From an uncultured Isoptericola sp. (GTDB taxonomy: Bacteria; Actinomycetota; Actinomycetes; Actinomycetales; Cellulomonadaceae): a DNA stretch of 64,000 nt. Position numbers and translations under genes: made by a program. A model generated the notes under the pieces. The model saw nothing but the letters and a program-made list of their open reading frames with translations, was not told where the DNA came from and did no database searches. Each line of letters begins with the position of its first letter. The stretch's first letter is position 1. Below are positions 54,328 through 62,781 of the stretch, in pieces. The stretch is taken from contig CANMFP010000007.1 in assembly GCA_947497265.1 (NCBI GenBank), positions 1 to 64,000 on the forward strand. Reading direction: 5' to 3'.

Positions 54328-55346
54328 CCGCCGGCCCGCCCCTGCTGTCGGTGGTCGTCGCCGCCCTCGACGCCGAGGCGACGCTCGGCCGGCAGCTCGC
54401 CGCGCTGCAGGCGCAGCGTCCGTCGTGGCCGTGGGAGGTGCTGGTGTGCGACAACGGGTCGACGGACGGCACGCGTGAGCTCGTTCGTCGCGCCGCGGCC
54501 ACCATGCCCGAGCTGCGGCTCGTGGACGCCTCCGGCCGGCGCGGGGCGGCGGCGGCCCGGAACACCGGGGTGCGGGTGGCCCGCGCCGACCGGGTGGCGT
54601 TCTGCGACGCCGACGACGTCGTCGCCCCCAGGTGGGTGGAGGCCATGTCTGACACACTCGCCTCGGCCGACCTCGTGGTGGGGCGGCTGGACCACGAGAC
54701 GCTGAACGTGGGTTCGCGGTTGCGCACCTCGTGGCAGCAGCAGGTCGATGCCCCGCTGGTGCTCGACATCGTCCCGCGGTACCCGTGCGGCGGCGCGGGA
54801 TGCCTCGGGGTCGGCCGGGCGGCATTCCTGGCTGTCGACGGCTTCTGCGCCGACCTGATCTGCGGCGAGGACGTCGACCTGTGCTGGCGTCTGCAGCTCG
54901 CGGGAGCCCGGTTCGCGTTCGCGCCGGACGCGGTGGTGCAGGTCGGGCACCGCGGGACGCTCGGTGCCGTGTACCGGCAGATGGTGGGCTGGGCCGCGGG
55001 TGACAGGTTGCTGCGGGAGCGCTATGCGGAGCTGCGGCGGGCCGGCCTGACGGCGGCGGCCGAGGTGCCCGGTCAGCCGGACCGGGCGGAGCCGGCCGAG
55101 CCCGCCGAGCCCGCCGAGCCCGCCGACCCGGAGCGCGGCAGGGACCGGCCCCGGTCGGTCGTGCGGCGGCTGGCGCGGCTGCGGACCCCGCAGGGCCGGG
55201 CCGACGCCGTGGCCCGGGCGGGGCACGAGGTCGGACGGCGCTTCGGCGGCCGCTCGGCGGCCGTCCCCGTCCTCACCCCGCAGGACGTGGCGTCGTGGCG
55301 CGAGGCGTACGGCGCCCGGCCTCGACCGCATGGCTCCGGACGGTGA
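54324..55346 (+). CDS. GT2 family glycosyltransferase
   Basis: A 340-aa GT-A transferase with LLSVVVAALDAEATLGRQLAAL, VCDNGSTDGTRELV, the DXD-type FCDADDVVAPRWV and GEDVDLCWRLQLAG. A (Pro-Ala-Glu)n linker of about 12 residues (AEPAEPAEPAEPAD) separates the catalytic domain from a basic C-terminal tail. The GTG start overlaps the ACP stop. The 3-prime end overlaps the convergent deacetylase gene by 74 nt. Confidence 0.88.
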   Translation: MTAGPPLLSVVVAALDAEATLGRQLAALQAQRPSWPWEVLVCDNGSTDGTRELVRRAAATMPELRLVDASGRRGAAAARNTGVRVARADRVAFCDADDVVAPRWVEAMSDTLASADLVVGRLDHETLNVGSRLRTSWQQQVDAPLVLDIVPRYPCGGAGCLGVGRAAFLAVDGFCADLICGEDVDLCWRLQLAGARFAFAPDAVVQVGHRGTLGAVYRQMVGWAAGDRLLRERYAELRRAGLTAAAEVPGQPDRAEPAEPAEPAEPADPERGRDRPRSVVRRLARLRTPQGRADAVARAGHEVGRRFGGRSAAVPVLTPQDVASWREAYGARPRPHGSGR

Positions 55347-56121
55347 CCGAGCGTCGACGCAGCTCCTGGAGGGTCTCGCTGCGGTAGCCGCCGGCCGCGA
55401 GGTCCTCGAGCACGAGGGCGGTGGCGTGCCCGCGGTCGAACCGGGGCAGGTCCCCCGGGTCCGAGAGCTCCGGGTCGGCGCGGTCGTCGTGCAGCAGCAC
55501 GACGGACCCGGGGAAGATCCCGGCCCGGACGTGGGCCGCGATGTCCGGCTCGGTGCGGTTCTCCCAGTCGCGTCCCTCGGCGGTCCAGATCACCGTCTCC
55601 AGCCGTCGGGCTCGCAGCAGCCCCACGAGGGCGGGCGTGTGGGCCCCGTAGGGCGGGCGGAAGTGGCGCACGCGCACGCCGCCGACGTCCTCCACCGTCC
55701 GGCGCGCCCGCAGGACGCGTCGTGCCGCGACGGGCGCCGGGACGTCCGTGAGGCGCCGGTGGTCGATGCCGTGCACCGCGAGCTCGTGGCCGTCGGCGAC
55801 GATCCGCCGGACGAGGTCCGGGTGGCGCAGCGCCCGGTCCGCGAGCACGAAGAACGTCGCACGGGCGCCGTGCGCGGCGAGCCGGTCGAGGACGGCGGGC
55901 GTGTGCTCGGGGTGCGGGCCGTCGTCGTACGTCAGGGCGACGAGCCGTTCGTCGGTCAGGGTGCGGAAGACGGGCAGCACCCAGGGCAGGGCGGGGCCGG
56001 CCCACCGCGCCAGCGTCGCCGCGCGGCCGTCGAGGCGCTGGGGTACCGGTGCGTCGATCTCGCGCCGCCGCACGACGAGGTCGCGGCCTGTCGGCCGCGC
56101 GGAGCGCGGGACGGTCGTCAC
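55273..56121 (-). CDS. polysaccharide deacetylase (NodB/CE4 family)
   Basis: A 282-aa protein with the CE4 motifs VALTYDDGPHPEHTPAVLD (Asp-Asp), VHGIDHRRLTD (HxxxH metal ligands), HFRPPYGAHT and VLLHDD. It should remove N- or O-acetyl groups from glycan. No signal peptide is clear; a hydrophobic stretch near residues 40-52 could be a weak membrane segment. The GTG at 56121 overlaps the upstream glycosyltransferase stop (GTGA). Its 3-prime end runs 74 nt into the convergent GT2 gene. Confidence 0.9.
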   Translation of the reverse strand: MTTVPRSARPTGRDLVVRRREIDAPVPQRLDGRAATLARWAGPALPWVLPVFRTLTDERLVALTYDDGPHPEHTPAVLDRLAAHGARATFFVLADRALRHPDLVRRIVADGHELAVHGIDHRRLTDVPAPVAARRVLRARRTVEDVGGVRVRHFRPPYGAHTPALVGLLRARRLETVIWTAEGRDWENRTEPDIAAHVRAGIFPGSVVLLHDDRADPELSDPGDLPRFDRGHATALVLEDLAAGGYRSETLQELRRRSVTVRSHAVEAGRRTPRATTPRPAG

Positions 56122-57260
56122 GCGACCACCTCGACCAGCTCCTGCAGCTCCCGCAGCGACCGGTCCCAGCCGCACGTCAGGGCGTGCTGCCGGCCGGCCG
56201 TGCGGGCGCGGTCGAGCTCCGGGCCACGGTCGGCCAGGCGGGCCAGCTCGGCGGCGACGGCGTCCGCGTCGTCGGGAGGCACGGCCAGCAGCGCGTCGCC
56301 GCCGGCCTCGGGCACACCGCCGATCGCCGACCCGACGACGGCGGCGCCGGAGGCCATCCCCTCCAGCACGGTCAGGCCGAACGGTTCCGGCCAGCGCGAC
56401 GGGACGACCAGCACGTCGGTGTGGCGGAGCGCCGCGGCGACCTGCTCGCGCGGCAGGAACGGTGTGACGGCGACCGGGCCGGGCAGCGTCCCGGCCGCGG
56501 CCCGCACGGAACGCTCGAACGCCGTCGGCGGCGCAGACGGGTCGAACCCGTGCGAGCCCACGAGGGTCAACGACACGTCGGACCTCCCGAGGCGGCGCAC
56601 CGCCTCGACGAGGACGTCGGCGCCCTTGGCGGGGATCATCCGTCCCACGAAGGTCACGCGCAGCCCGGCCTCGGGATCGTCCTCGGGGGCCGGGCGGAAC
56701 AGGGCTGCGTCCACGCCGTTGCGGACCACGACGACGCGTTCGTGCAGCGAGGGCGGCAGCCGGTCGCGGGTGCGCTCGGCGAGGAACTCGCTGACACAGA
56801 CGATCCGCGCTGCGTGCGAGAGGGCCTGGCCCGCCTCGCGACGTGAGTAGGTGCGCAGCAGCTCGTTGTGCGCGTACAGCACCGGCACGTGCCGTGAGAC
56901 GTCGATCGCTCCCACGAGCTGCGGGGCGTTGTGGGCGAACACCACCGACGGCGGCCAGACGTCCTGGTCGATGACCGTCGCCGTGTAGCGACGACGGGTT
57001 CGAGGGCGGCCGAGCCCGAGTCGTCCGGTGACGGCGTCGATGCGCCGGTCGGAGCGCCCGGCCGGTCGCTCGGTGTACTCCACGACGTCTGCGCTCGGGT
57101 AGCGGTCCGGGTAGGTGCCGCGGGCGACGACGACCTGCGGCCGGTCTCCGCGGGCGTTCGCCGCCGTCGCGAGCCCGTGGACCACGGTAGGGATGGCGCT
57201 GCCGGTGCGGGGCGAGAAGTGGTCGCCAGGGGTGATGACGTGCACGTGGGACAGCGCCAC
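56118..57260 (-). CDS. GT4 family glycosyltransferase
   Basis: A 380-aa GT-B transferase with HVITPGDHFSPRTGSAIPTVVHGLA, LYAHNELLRTYSRREA, VVVRNGVDAALFRP, VTFVGRMIPAKGADVLVEAV and RWPEPFGLTVLEGMASGAAVV. The GTG at 57260 begins just 1 nt after the permease stop; a GTG at 57245 is an alternative. It is coupled to the deacetylase, so the run wzt-wzm-GT4-deacetylase is one operon. Confidence 0.9.
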   Translation of the reverse strand: MALSHVHVITPGDHFSPRTGSAIPTVVHGLATAANARGDRPQVVVARGTYPDRYPSADVVEYTERPAGRSDRRIDAVTGRLGLGRPRTRRRYTATVIDQDVWPPSVVFAHNAPQLVGAIDVSRHVPVLYAHNELLRTYSRREAGQALSHAARIVCVSEFLAERTRDRLPPSLHERVVVVRNGVDAALFRPAPEDDPEAGLRVTFVGRMIPAKGADVLVEAVRRLGRSDVSLTLVGSHGFDPSAPPTAFERSVRAAAGTLPGPVAVTPFLPREQVAAALRHTDVLVVPSRWPEPFGLTVLEGMASGAAVVGSAIGGVPEAGGDALLAVPPDDADAVAAELARLADRGPELDRARTAGRQHALTCGWDRSLRELQELVEVVA

Positions 57261-57261
57261 C

Positions 57262-58074
57262 TCAGATCACGTCCGCGAAGCCACGTTCCATCTTCTGGAA
57301 GACGAGGGTGCCGGCGAGGAACGCGGCGACGGCGACGGCCGCGATGCCGCCCATCTGCCACGCCGGGGGCATCTCCGTCCCGAGAACGGCCCACCGGAAG
57401 CACTCCAGCAGCCAGGTGAGCGGATTGAGGTTGAACAACCACCGCAGGTCCCCGACCTCGTCGAGCGAGTACGCCACAGGGGTGGCGTAGAGGAGGATCT
57501 GCATCAGCCAGGGCAGGGTGTAGTTCACGTCGCGGTACTTGACGGTGAGGGCTGCGCCCGCCAGCCCCACCCCCGAGGCGAGCACCACTGCCGCGGCGAC
57601 CCACAGGGGGAGCGTGAGGACCTGCCATCCCACCGGGATCCCGTAGAGGACGAGAAGGACGACGAGCATCCCGGAGGCGACCAGGAAGTCGAGCAGGACG
57701 GAGAGCACGGAGGAGAGCGGGACGAGCATGCGCGGGAAGAAGACCTTGGCCACGAGCGCCTGGTTGGCCACCAGGGACGGCGACGCCCGCGAGACGATGC
57801 CGTTGAACAGGTTCCACACGAGCATGCCGGCGAAGCTGAAGACGAAGTAGGGCACGGCACCGCTGGACAGGTTCGCGACCTGGCCGAACACGATCGCGAA
57901 GATGCCCGCGGCCGCGAGCGGCTGCAGCACGACCCACGCGACCCCGATCGCGGTCTGGCGGTAGCGCAGGATGACGTCGCGGAGGCCGAACCGGTACAGG
58001 ACCTCACGCGCCTCCCACAGCTCGCGCCAAGCGGGAAGGTTCAGACGCCCGGGAGGGGTGATGACCGTCGTCAT
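57262..58074 (-). CDS. wzm: polysaccharide ABC exporter permease (Wzm/TagG type)
   Basis: A 270-aa inner-membrane ABC-2 permease with six predicted helices. The N-terminal amphipathic helix LPAWRELWEAREVLYRFGLRDVILRYRQTAIGVAW and the C-terminal NPLTWLLECFRW motif are typical of Wzm. With the ATPase at 58079-59287 (4-nt gap) it should export a lipid-linked glycan made in the cytosol. Confidence 0.93.
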   Translation of the reverse strand: MTTVITPPGRLNLPAWRELWEAREVLYRFGLRDVILRYRQTAIGVAWVVLQPLAAAGIFAIVFGQVANLSSGAVPYFVFSFAGMLVWNLFNGIVSRASPSLVANQALVAKVFFPRMLVPLSSVLSVLLDFLVASGMLVVLLVLYGIPVGWQVLTLPLWVAAAVVLASGVGLAGAALTVKYRDVNYTLPWLMQILLYATPVAYSLDEVGDLRWLFNLNPLTWLLECFRWAVLGTEMPPAWQMGGIAAVAVAAFLAGTLVFQKMERGFADVI

Positions 58075-58078
58075 GAGC

Positions 58079-59287
58079 TCACCACTTCTCGTACTCGAAG
58101 TCGGCCAGGACCATGCCGTGGCTGAGTGCCTCGTCGGACGTCACCTCGGTGTACGGCGCCTTGGGCAGGATCTCGAAGGCTCCGGCGCCCTCCCAGGCGT
58201 CGAGGATGCCCGCCTTGCAGAGGTACAGGTCGAACGTGTAGCGGCCGGGTTTGAGCCACAGGTCCTTGATGGTCAGGGCGCCGCGCTGCGGGGAGGCGGG
58301 ATCGAGCCACGTGCCGACGAGCCGCGAGTCGCACTGGACCACCACGTTGCCGTTGGCGTCGTTGATGTGGCAGGACACGTAGTACTGCCCGACGACGTCC
58401 GCGTTGGCGCCGACGGCAAACTCGACCACCTTGTCGGCTGTCGGCTCCATGGTGTCCTCGGCGACCTGCGCCTCGGTGAACCGCAGCTCACCCGTGCCGG
58501 CCCGTCGGCTCGGGTCCTGCTGGGCCTGATGGAAGTCGGCGAAGGTCCGGCGGTACTCGGTGAGGGCTTCCTCCACCGGCCCCTGGAAGGTGAGGCGCCC
58601 GCGGTCGAGGAAGATCGCGGAGCTGCAGAGGGCGGAGACGGTCTGAGCCTGGTGGCTCACGTAGAGCACCGTGCGTCCGGAGCGCGCAGCCTCACGCATC
58701 TTGGCGAGGGACTTGGCCTGGAACTCGGCATCACCGACCGCCAGCACCTCGTCGATGGCGAGGATCTCGGTCTCGAGGTGGGCCGCGACGGAGAACGCCA
58801 GCCGGACGTACATCCCCGACGAGTAGCGCTTCACGGGGGTGTCGAGGAACTTCTCGACACCGGCGAAGTCGACGATCTCGTCGAACCGACGCTGGATCTC
58901 CTTGCGTCGCATGCCGAGCAGGGTGCCGTTGAGGTAGACGTTCTCGCGCCCCGTCAGCTCCGGGTGGAACCCGGTGCCCACCTCCAGCAGGCTGCCGATC
59001 CGCCCGCCGAGCTCGATGCGCCCGGCGGTGGGCGCGGTGATCCGCGTCAGGATCTTGAGCAGAGTGCTCTTCCCGGCGCCGTTGCGGCCCACGATGCCGA
59101 CGGCCTCACCCCACGGGATCTCGAGGTCGACGTCCTGCAACGCCTCGAACGTCTCGTAGGTGGTCCGCTGCCACGGGTGGCGCAGACGCTGCACGAGAGC
59201 CTCGGTGATGCGGTTGGGGCGGTCGCCCTTCGCGATCCGGTACGACTTGCCCAGACCCCGCACCAGGACGGCGGACCGAGCGGTCAT
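58079..59287 (-). CDS. wzt: polysaccharide ABC exporter ATPase with C-terminal carbohydrate-binding domain (Wzt)
   Basis: A 402-aa protein. The ABC domain (about residues 1-245) has Walker A GRNGAGKSTLL, signature YSSGMYVRLAFS, Walker B ILAIDEVLAVGD and H-loop VSHQAQTV. Residues about 270-400 form a Wzt-type C-terminal domain (VEFAVGANADVVGQYYVSCHINDANG, KPGRYTFDLYL) that recognises the glycan end. That domain implies a non-reducing-end cap on the exported polymer. The ATG at 59287 is supported by GAGGACAGGA upstream. Confidence 0.93.
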   Translation of the reverse strand: MTARSAVLVRGLGKSYRIAKGDRPNRITEALVQRLRHPWQRTTYETFEALQDVDLEIPWGEAVGIVGRNGAGKSTLLKILTRITAPTAGRIELGGRIGSLLEVGTGFHPELTGRENVYLNGTLLGMRRKEIQRRFDEIVDFAGVEKFLDTPVKRYSSGMYVRLAFSVAAHLETEILAIDEVLAVGDAEFQAKSLAKMREAARSGRTVLYVSHQAQTVSALCSSAIFLDRGRLTFQGPVEEALTEYRRTFADFHQAQQDPSRRAGTGELRFTEAQVAEDTMEPTADKVVEFAVGANADVVGQYYVSCHINDANGNVVVQCDSRLVGTWLDPASPQRGALTIKDLWLKPGRYTFDLYLCKAGILDAWEGAGAFEILPKAPYTEVTSDEALSHGMVLADFEYEKW

Positions 59288-59362
59288 GCCGTCCTGTCCT
59301 CGGGGTCGCGTCGGCGGGGTGGGAACATGCTTCAACAGTAGGCGGCAGGGTCCGCCCGGTCC

Positions 59363-59397
59363 CGGGTGAAAAGGCCGTCCGGGGCAGGGTTCACCCG
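59363..59397. promoter_or_regulatory. inverted TTCACCCG pair between wzt and the large glycosidase gene
   Basis: CGGGTGAA (59363-59370) and TTCACCCG (59390-59397) form an inverted pair with a 19-nt gap in the 192-nt divergent region. On the minus strand TACTGT (59340-59335) lies 30 nt from the octamer. On the plus strand GACAAT (59431-59436) lies 41 nt away. These spacings differ from the 50-52 nt rule of the other units. Confidence 0.4.
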
Positions 59398-59479
59398 GTC
59401 TGCGCGGGTCCGCCGAGCGGGTTGCCTCGCGACAATGGTCGCAGCGACCAAGGCAGTCCGGCGGCCGGAGGTGGAGCAC

Positions 59480-62400
59480 ATGGGCGAGGACCCCGCGCGC
59501 GATGCCCTCGGGATGCGACGGGTGCTGGCGACCGTCGTCGGCGGCACCGTCGTCGTGGCGGTGGCTGCGGCGCTCGCGGTCGGTGCCTCAGGGCCCGGCG
59601 ACGTCCCGGAGGCCTCCGACGCCGCGATCCCGTCGGCACCCGGTGCCGGCCCGAGCGAGACCCCCGTCTGCGGGATCCCCGACCTCGGCCCGGTCTCGGC
59701 GGACGGTCGCGCGCCGGACCAGCTCGGGGGACTGCGGGTGGTGGTCCCCGACGTCACCCCGCCGGACGGCGCGACGTTGGTCGACGTCGAGGTGCGCGGG
59801 TCGACCGCGGCCGTGCTGTCGTTCGACGGCGAGTCCACCTACCGCGTGGAACGTTTCGACGTGGACGAGGGGTCGCCGGACGGCGGGTTCGACGTCCCGT
59901 TGCGGCTGTCGGAGGGTGCCGAGTCGTTCTGGGTCGGCGACTTCGAGATGGACGCCGACGGCGGGGTCTACCTGCTCGACACCCTCATGGGCCGCCGGGA
60001 CCTCCTCCACCTGGACACCGAGGGGAACGTGGTCTGGACGGCGACCCTGCCGGAGACGTCCCAGTCGGGCGACGGCCTCCTGGACCTCTACGGGACGGTG
60101 CTGTGGACCGACGGCGAGGGACCGGTCGTCGGTGTGCACGAGGGAGCGGCGGGGATGCACACGGTGTCCGCCGACGGGGAGGTCCTCGGCTTCTCCGAGG
60201 ACTTCCCCGGCCGCGTGGTCGGCCAGACCGACGACGGTGCGGCCGTGCTCGCCGTGGAGGAGGACGCGCCCGACGGCAGGACTCTCGACGTGGTGGGACG
60301 GGACGACTCCGGGGACGGGACGTTCGCGCTCGGGGCCACAGCCACCGCCGACGGGCTCGGTCGCGGGGGGCAGGGGTTCCCGGGCGGGTTCGACGACGTC
60401 GTCAGCGGGCCTGGCGCCGAGGGCGTCCTGATGGCGGCCGACGAGCTGGGGGTCGAGTGGTACTCGGCCGACGGCGCCCGTCTCGGCGTCTGGCCGGTCT
60501 CCCGGGGGGACCTCGACCACGAGCTGCTGCTGGACGCGGGAGAGGGCATCGTGCGCGACGGCGACGCGTACTACCTGCTCGCTCCGACGGCGGAGGGGGT
60601 CTCGCTGGTCCGGGTCACCGAGGACCGGATGCGGTACCAGCTCTCCGCCCCGGTGAAGTACAACGCCGGCACGGACGCTTTCCTGTCGGTGATGGGCATG
60701 GGCCTCGGCCTGACGACCACGGCCGAGTACGGGTACTTCGGGCCGGGCACCGAACCCGAGGTGTCGCTGTCCGTCGACGACGCCTGGGCTCCGGCGTCCG
60801 ACCGCTACGTGGTGCGCTACCAGGTCCGTGGGGACCCTCGGTTGCCCGACCCGGTCGCGACCGGGTGGACCGAGATGACGATCCCGGCCGACGGCGGCGA
60901 GGTCGCGCTGGAGCTGCCGGACGCCCGTGCGGGCGTCTACGAGGTGGACGCGCACCTGGTAGAGGTCGCCTCCGACGAGGCGGTCTCCGGCACGTGCGTG
61001 CGCTACACGGTCGGTGCCGACGGCGCCGACCTCGGCCTGGAGGAGATGGCCGACGGCGTGGGGTGGGGTGGCGCGAGCCCGCTGCGCGGCGTGCAGCTCG
61101 CTGACGCGCTCGGGTTCGGCAGCCACCGGGTCCAGCTCGACTTCGGCGCGCTCGTCCCGGACCCGGAGTCCCGGCCGGCGCCCGGGGGGATCGAGTGGGG
61201 CTCGCTGCCGTCCGAGGGAGTGCGAGACGCGGAGGGTGTGGCGCCGTCGGACCCGTTCACCGAGCTGCGCCGCGCGAGCGAGCTGGCCGACGAGCTCGGG
61301 GTGCGCCTCGTCGTCCAGCTCGGCTCGGGCGGCGGCGCCGAGCACGCGGCGGTGGAGGCTGGGACGTGGGAGGGCTGGGTGCGCGAGATCGTCGCCGAGG
61401 TCTCCGGCCAGGCGCCGGGCATCGTCTACTGGGAGCCATGGAACGAGCCGAACGCGACCGGCTTCGACGACGGCGGCGACTACGTCCGCGACGTGGCCGC
61501 GCCGTTCGCCCGTGGCGCCCGGGAGGCGAACCCGGACGTGCTCGTCGTCGGCGGCAACTCTCTGGGCGTGGCGCTCGACTGGTGGGAGGACGTCGTGGCC
61601 GCCGAGGGTTGCGGCACCATGGACGTCGTCGGCATCCACCCCTACACCGGCCTGAACCGCTCGTGGGAGGAGGAGGGGTTCTCTGAGCCGGGCCGCGAGC
61701 TGGACGAGCTGCGCGAGATCCTCGAACCCTGCGGCGACCTGCCCTGGTGGGACACCGAGACCGGCTGGTGGTCCGACGGCGTGGTCAACTTCTGGGCCGG
61801 TGGCTCCGACGTCGCGCGCAAGCTCCTCTGGTACCGCCTCGAGGGGATCGAGGAGTGGACCTACTTCTTCTCCGAGGGCGGTTGGGGCGAGACCGGCAAC
61901 TCGTGGTCAGCGATCCAGTTCGACGCCTACGTCAAGCCGCTCGGCGCGGCGGCCGCGGCGACGACCCACCTGCTCGACTCGTTCGAGGAGCTGGAGCTGC
62001 TGGACGCGCCGGCCCCGGGGACGTACGCCGTGCGCGGGACGGGCGCCGGGGGCGAGCTGCTGGCGCTGTGGACGGACGACCTCGCCTCGACGCTGACGCT
62101 GGCGGCACCCGGCGGCGCGCAGGTCGAGCTCGTCGACCAGTACGGCGCGCGCCGGCCCCTCGACGTCCCGGCCGACGGCGTCGCGCTGCCCGTCGGCGGG
62201 GCGCCCACCTTCGTCGTCGCGCCGGCCGGCACCGGGCTCACGGCCACCGCACCGGAGCCGTACGGCGAGGACGTGCTCGAGGGGCGCACGGTCCAGGCCT
62301 CGTCGACCCACGAGGACGCCGACGCCTCCGCCATCACGTCCGGGACGTTCAACGTGCGCGACCCGTGGCGGTCCGGGCGGCTCGCGGACGGCTCCGTCGA

Positions 62401-62779
62401 CGAGAACCCGACCGTGACGGTCCGTACCGCCGACCCGGTCGAGATCGACCGGATCGCGGTGGCGACGGCCGGCATCCGCTGCTGCACGGCGGGCCTGCGG
62501 GACTACACCGTCGAGGTGCGCGACGCGGCAGGAGACTGGCAGGTGGTCGGCGAGGTGACGGGCCAGCTCTTCGACCGGGTGGCGATGCTGCAGCTCGACC
62601 CGGTGACCGTCACCGGCGTGCGGGTGTCGGTCCCCATGACCACCGAACGCGAGGTGCCGGTGCTGGACCTCAACTACTCGGGCGTCGTCGGTGGGCCGCA
62701 CCCGGCGTTCATGGAGCTCGTCACCGAGAGCGACTACCAGGTCGCGATCAGCGCCGTCCGCGCGTGGGGACCCTCGTGA
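59480..62779 (+). CDS. large membrane-anchored or secreted glycosidase-like protein
   Basis: A 1099-aa protein. An N-terminal membrane anchor or signal (about residues 12-35) precedes about 400 residues of repeated beta-strand units (GGVYLLDTLMGRRDLLHLDTEGNVVW) suggesting a beta-propeller. A (beta/alpha)8 glycosidase domain follows, with YWEPWNEPN (acid/base Glu656) and WWDTETGWW (likely nucleophile Glu760), as in GH clan A (GH39/GH5-like). The C terminus (about 930-1099) resembles a discoidin/F5-8C carbohydrate-binding module with a Cys-Cys pair. GGAGGTGGAG precedes the ATG at 59480. It may trim or cut the exported polysaccharide. Confidence 0.8.
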   Translation: MGEDPARDALGMRRVLATVVGGTVVVAVAAALAVGASGPGDVPEASDAAIPSAPGAGPSETPVCGIPDLGPVSADGRAPDQLGGLRVVVPDVTPPDGATLVDVEVRGSTAAVLSFDGESTYRVERFDVDEGSPDGGFDVPLRLSEGAESFWVGDFEMDADGGVYLLDTLMGRRDLLHLDTEGNVVWTATLPETSQSGDGLLDLYGTVLWTDGEGPVVGVHEGAAGMHTVSADGEVLGFSEDFPGRVVGQTDDGAAVLAVEEDAPDGRTLDVVGRDDSGDGTFALGATATADGLGRGGQGFPGGFDDVVSGPGAEGVLMAADELGVEWYSADGARLGVWPVSRGDLDHELLLDAGEGIVRDGDAYYLLAPTAEGVSLVRVTEDRMRYQLSAPVKYNAGTDAFLSVMGMGLGLTTTAEYGYFGPGTEPEVSLSVDDAWAPASDRYVVRYQVRGDPRLPDPVATGWTEMTIPADGGEVALELPDARAGVYEVDAHLVEVASDEAVSGTCVRYTVGADGADLGLEEMADGVGWGGASPLRGVQLADALGFGSHRVQLDFGALVPDPESRPAPGGIEWGSLPSEGVRDAEGVAPSDPFTELRRASELADELGVRLVVQLGSGGGAEHAAVEAGTWEGWVREIVAEVSGQAPGIVYWEPWNEPNATGFDDGGDYVRDVAAPFARGAREANPDVLVVGGNSLGVALDWWEDVVAAEGCGTMDVVGIHPYTGLNRSWEEEGFSEPGRELDELREILEPCGDLPWWDTETGWWSDGVVNFWAGGSDVARKLLWYRLEGIEEWTYFFSEGGWGETGNSWSAIQFDAYVKPLGAAAAATTHLLDSFEELELLDAPAPGTYAVRGTGAGGELLALWTDDLASTLTLAAPGGAQVELVDQYGARRPLDVPADGVALPVGGAPTFVVAPAGTGLTATAPEPYGEDVLEGRTVQASSTHEDADASAITSGTFNVRDPWRSGRLADGSVDENPTVTVRTADPVEIDRIAVATAGIRCCTAGLRDYTVEVRDAAGDWQVVGEVTGQLFDRVAMLQLDPVTVTGVRVSVPMTTEREVPVLDLNYSGVVGGPHPAFMELVTESDYQVAISAVRAWGPS

Positions 62780-62781
62780 GG

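Noticed and set aside
55092-55130. GAGCCCGCC-type tandem repeats
   Set aside because: They encode the Pro-Ala-Glu linker of the GT2 protein.
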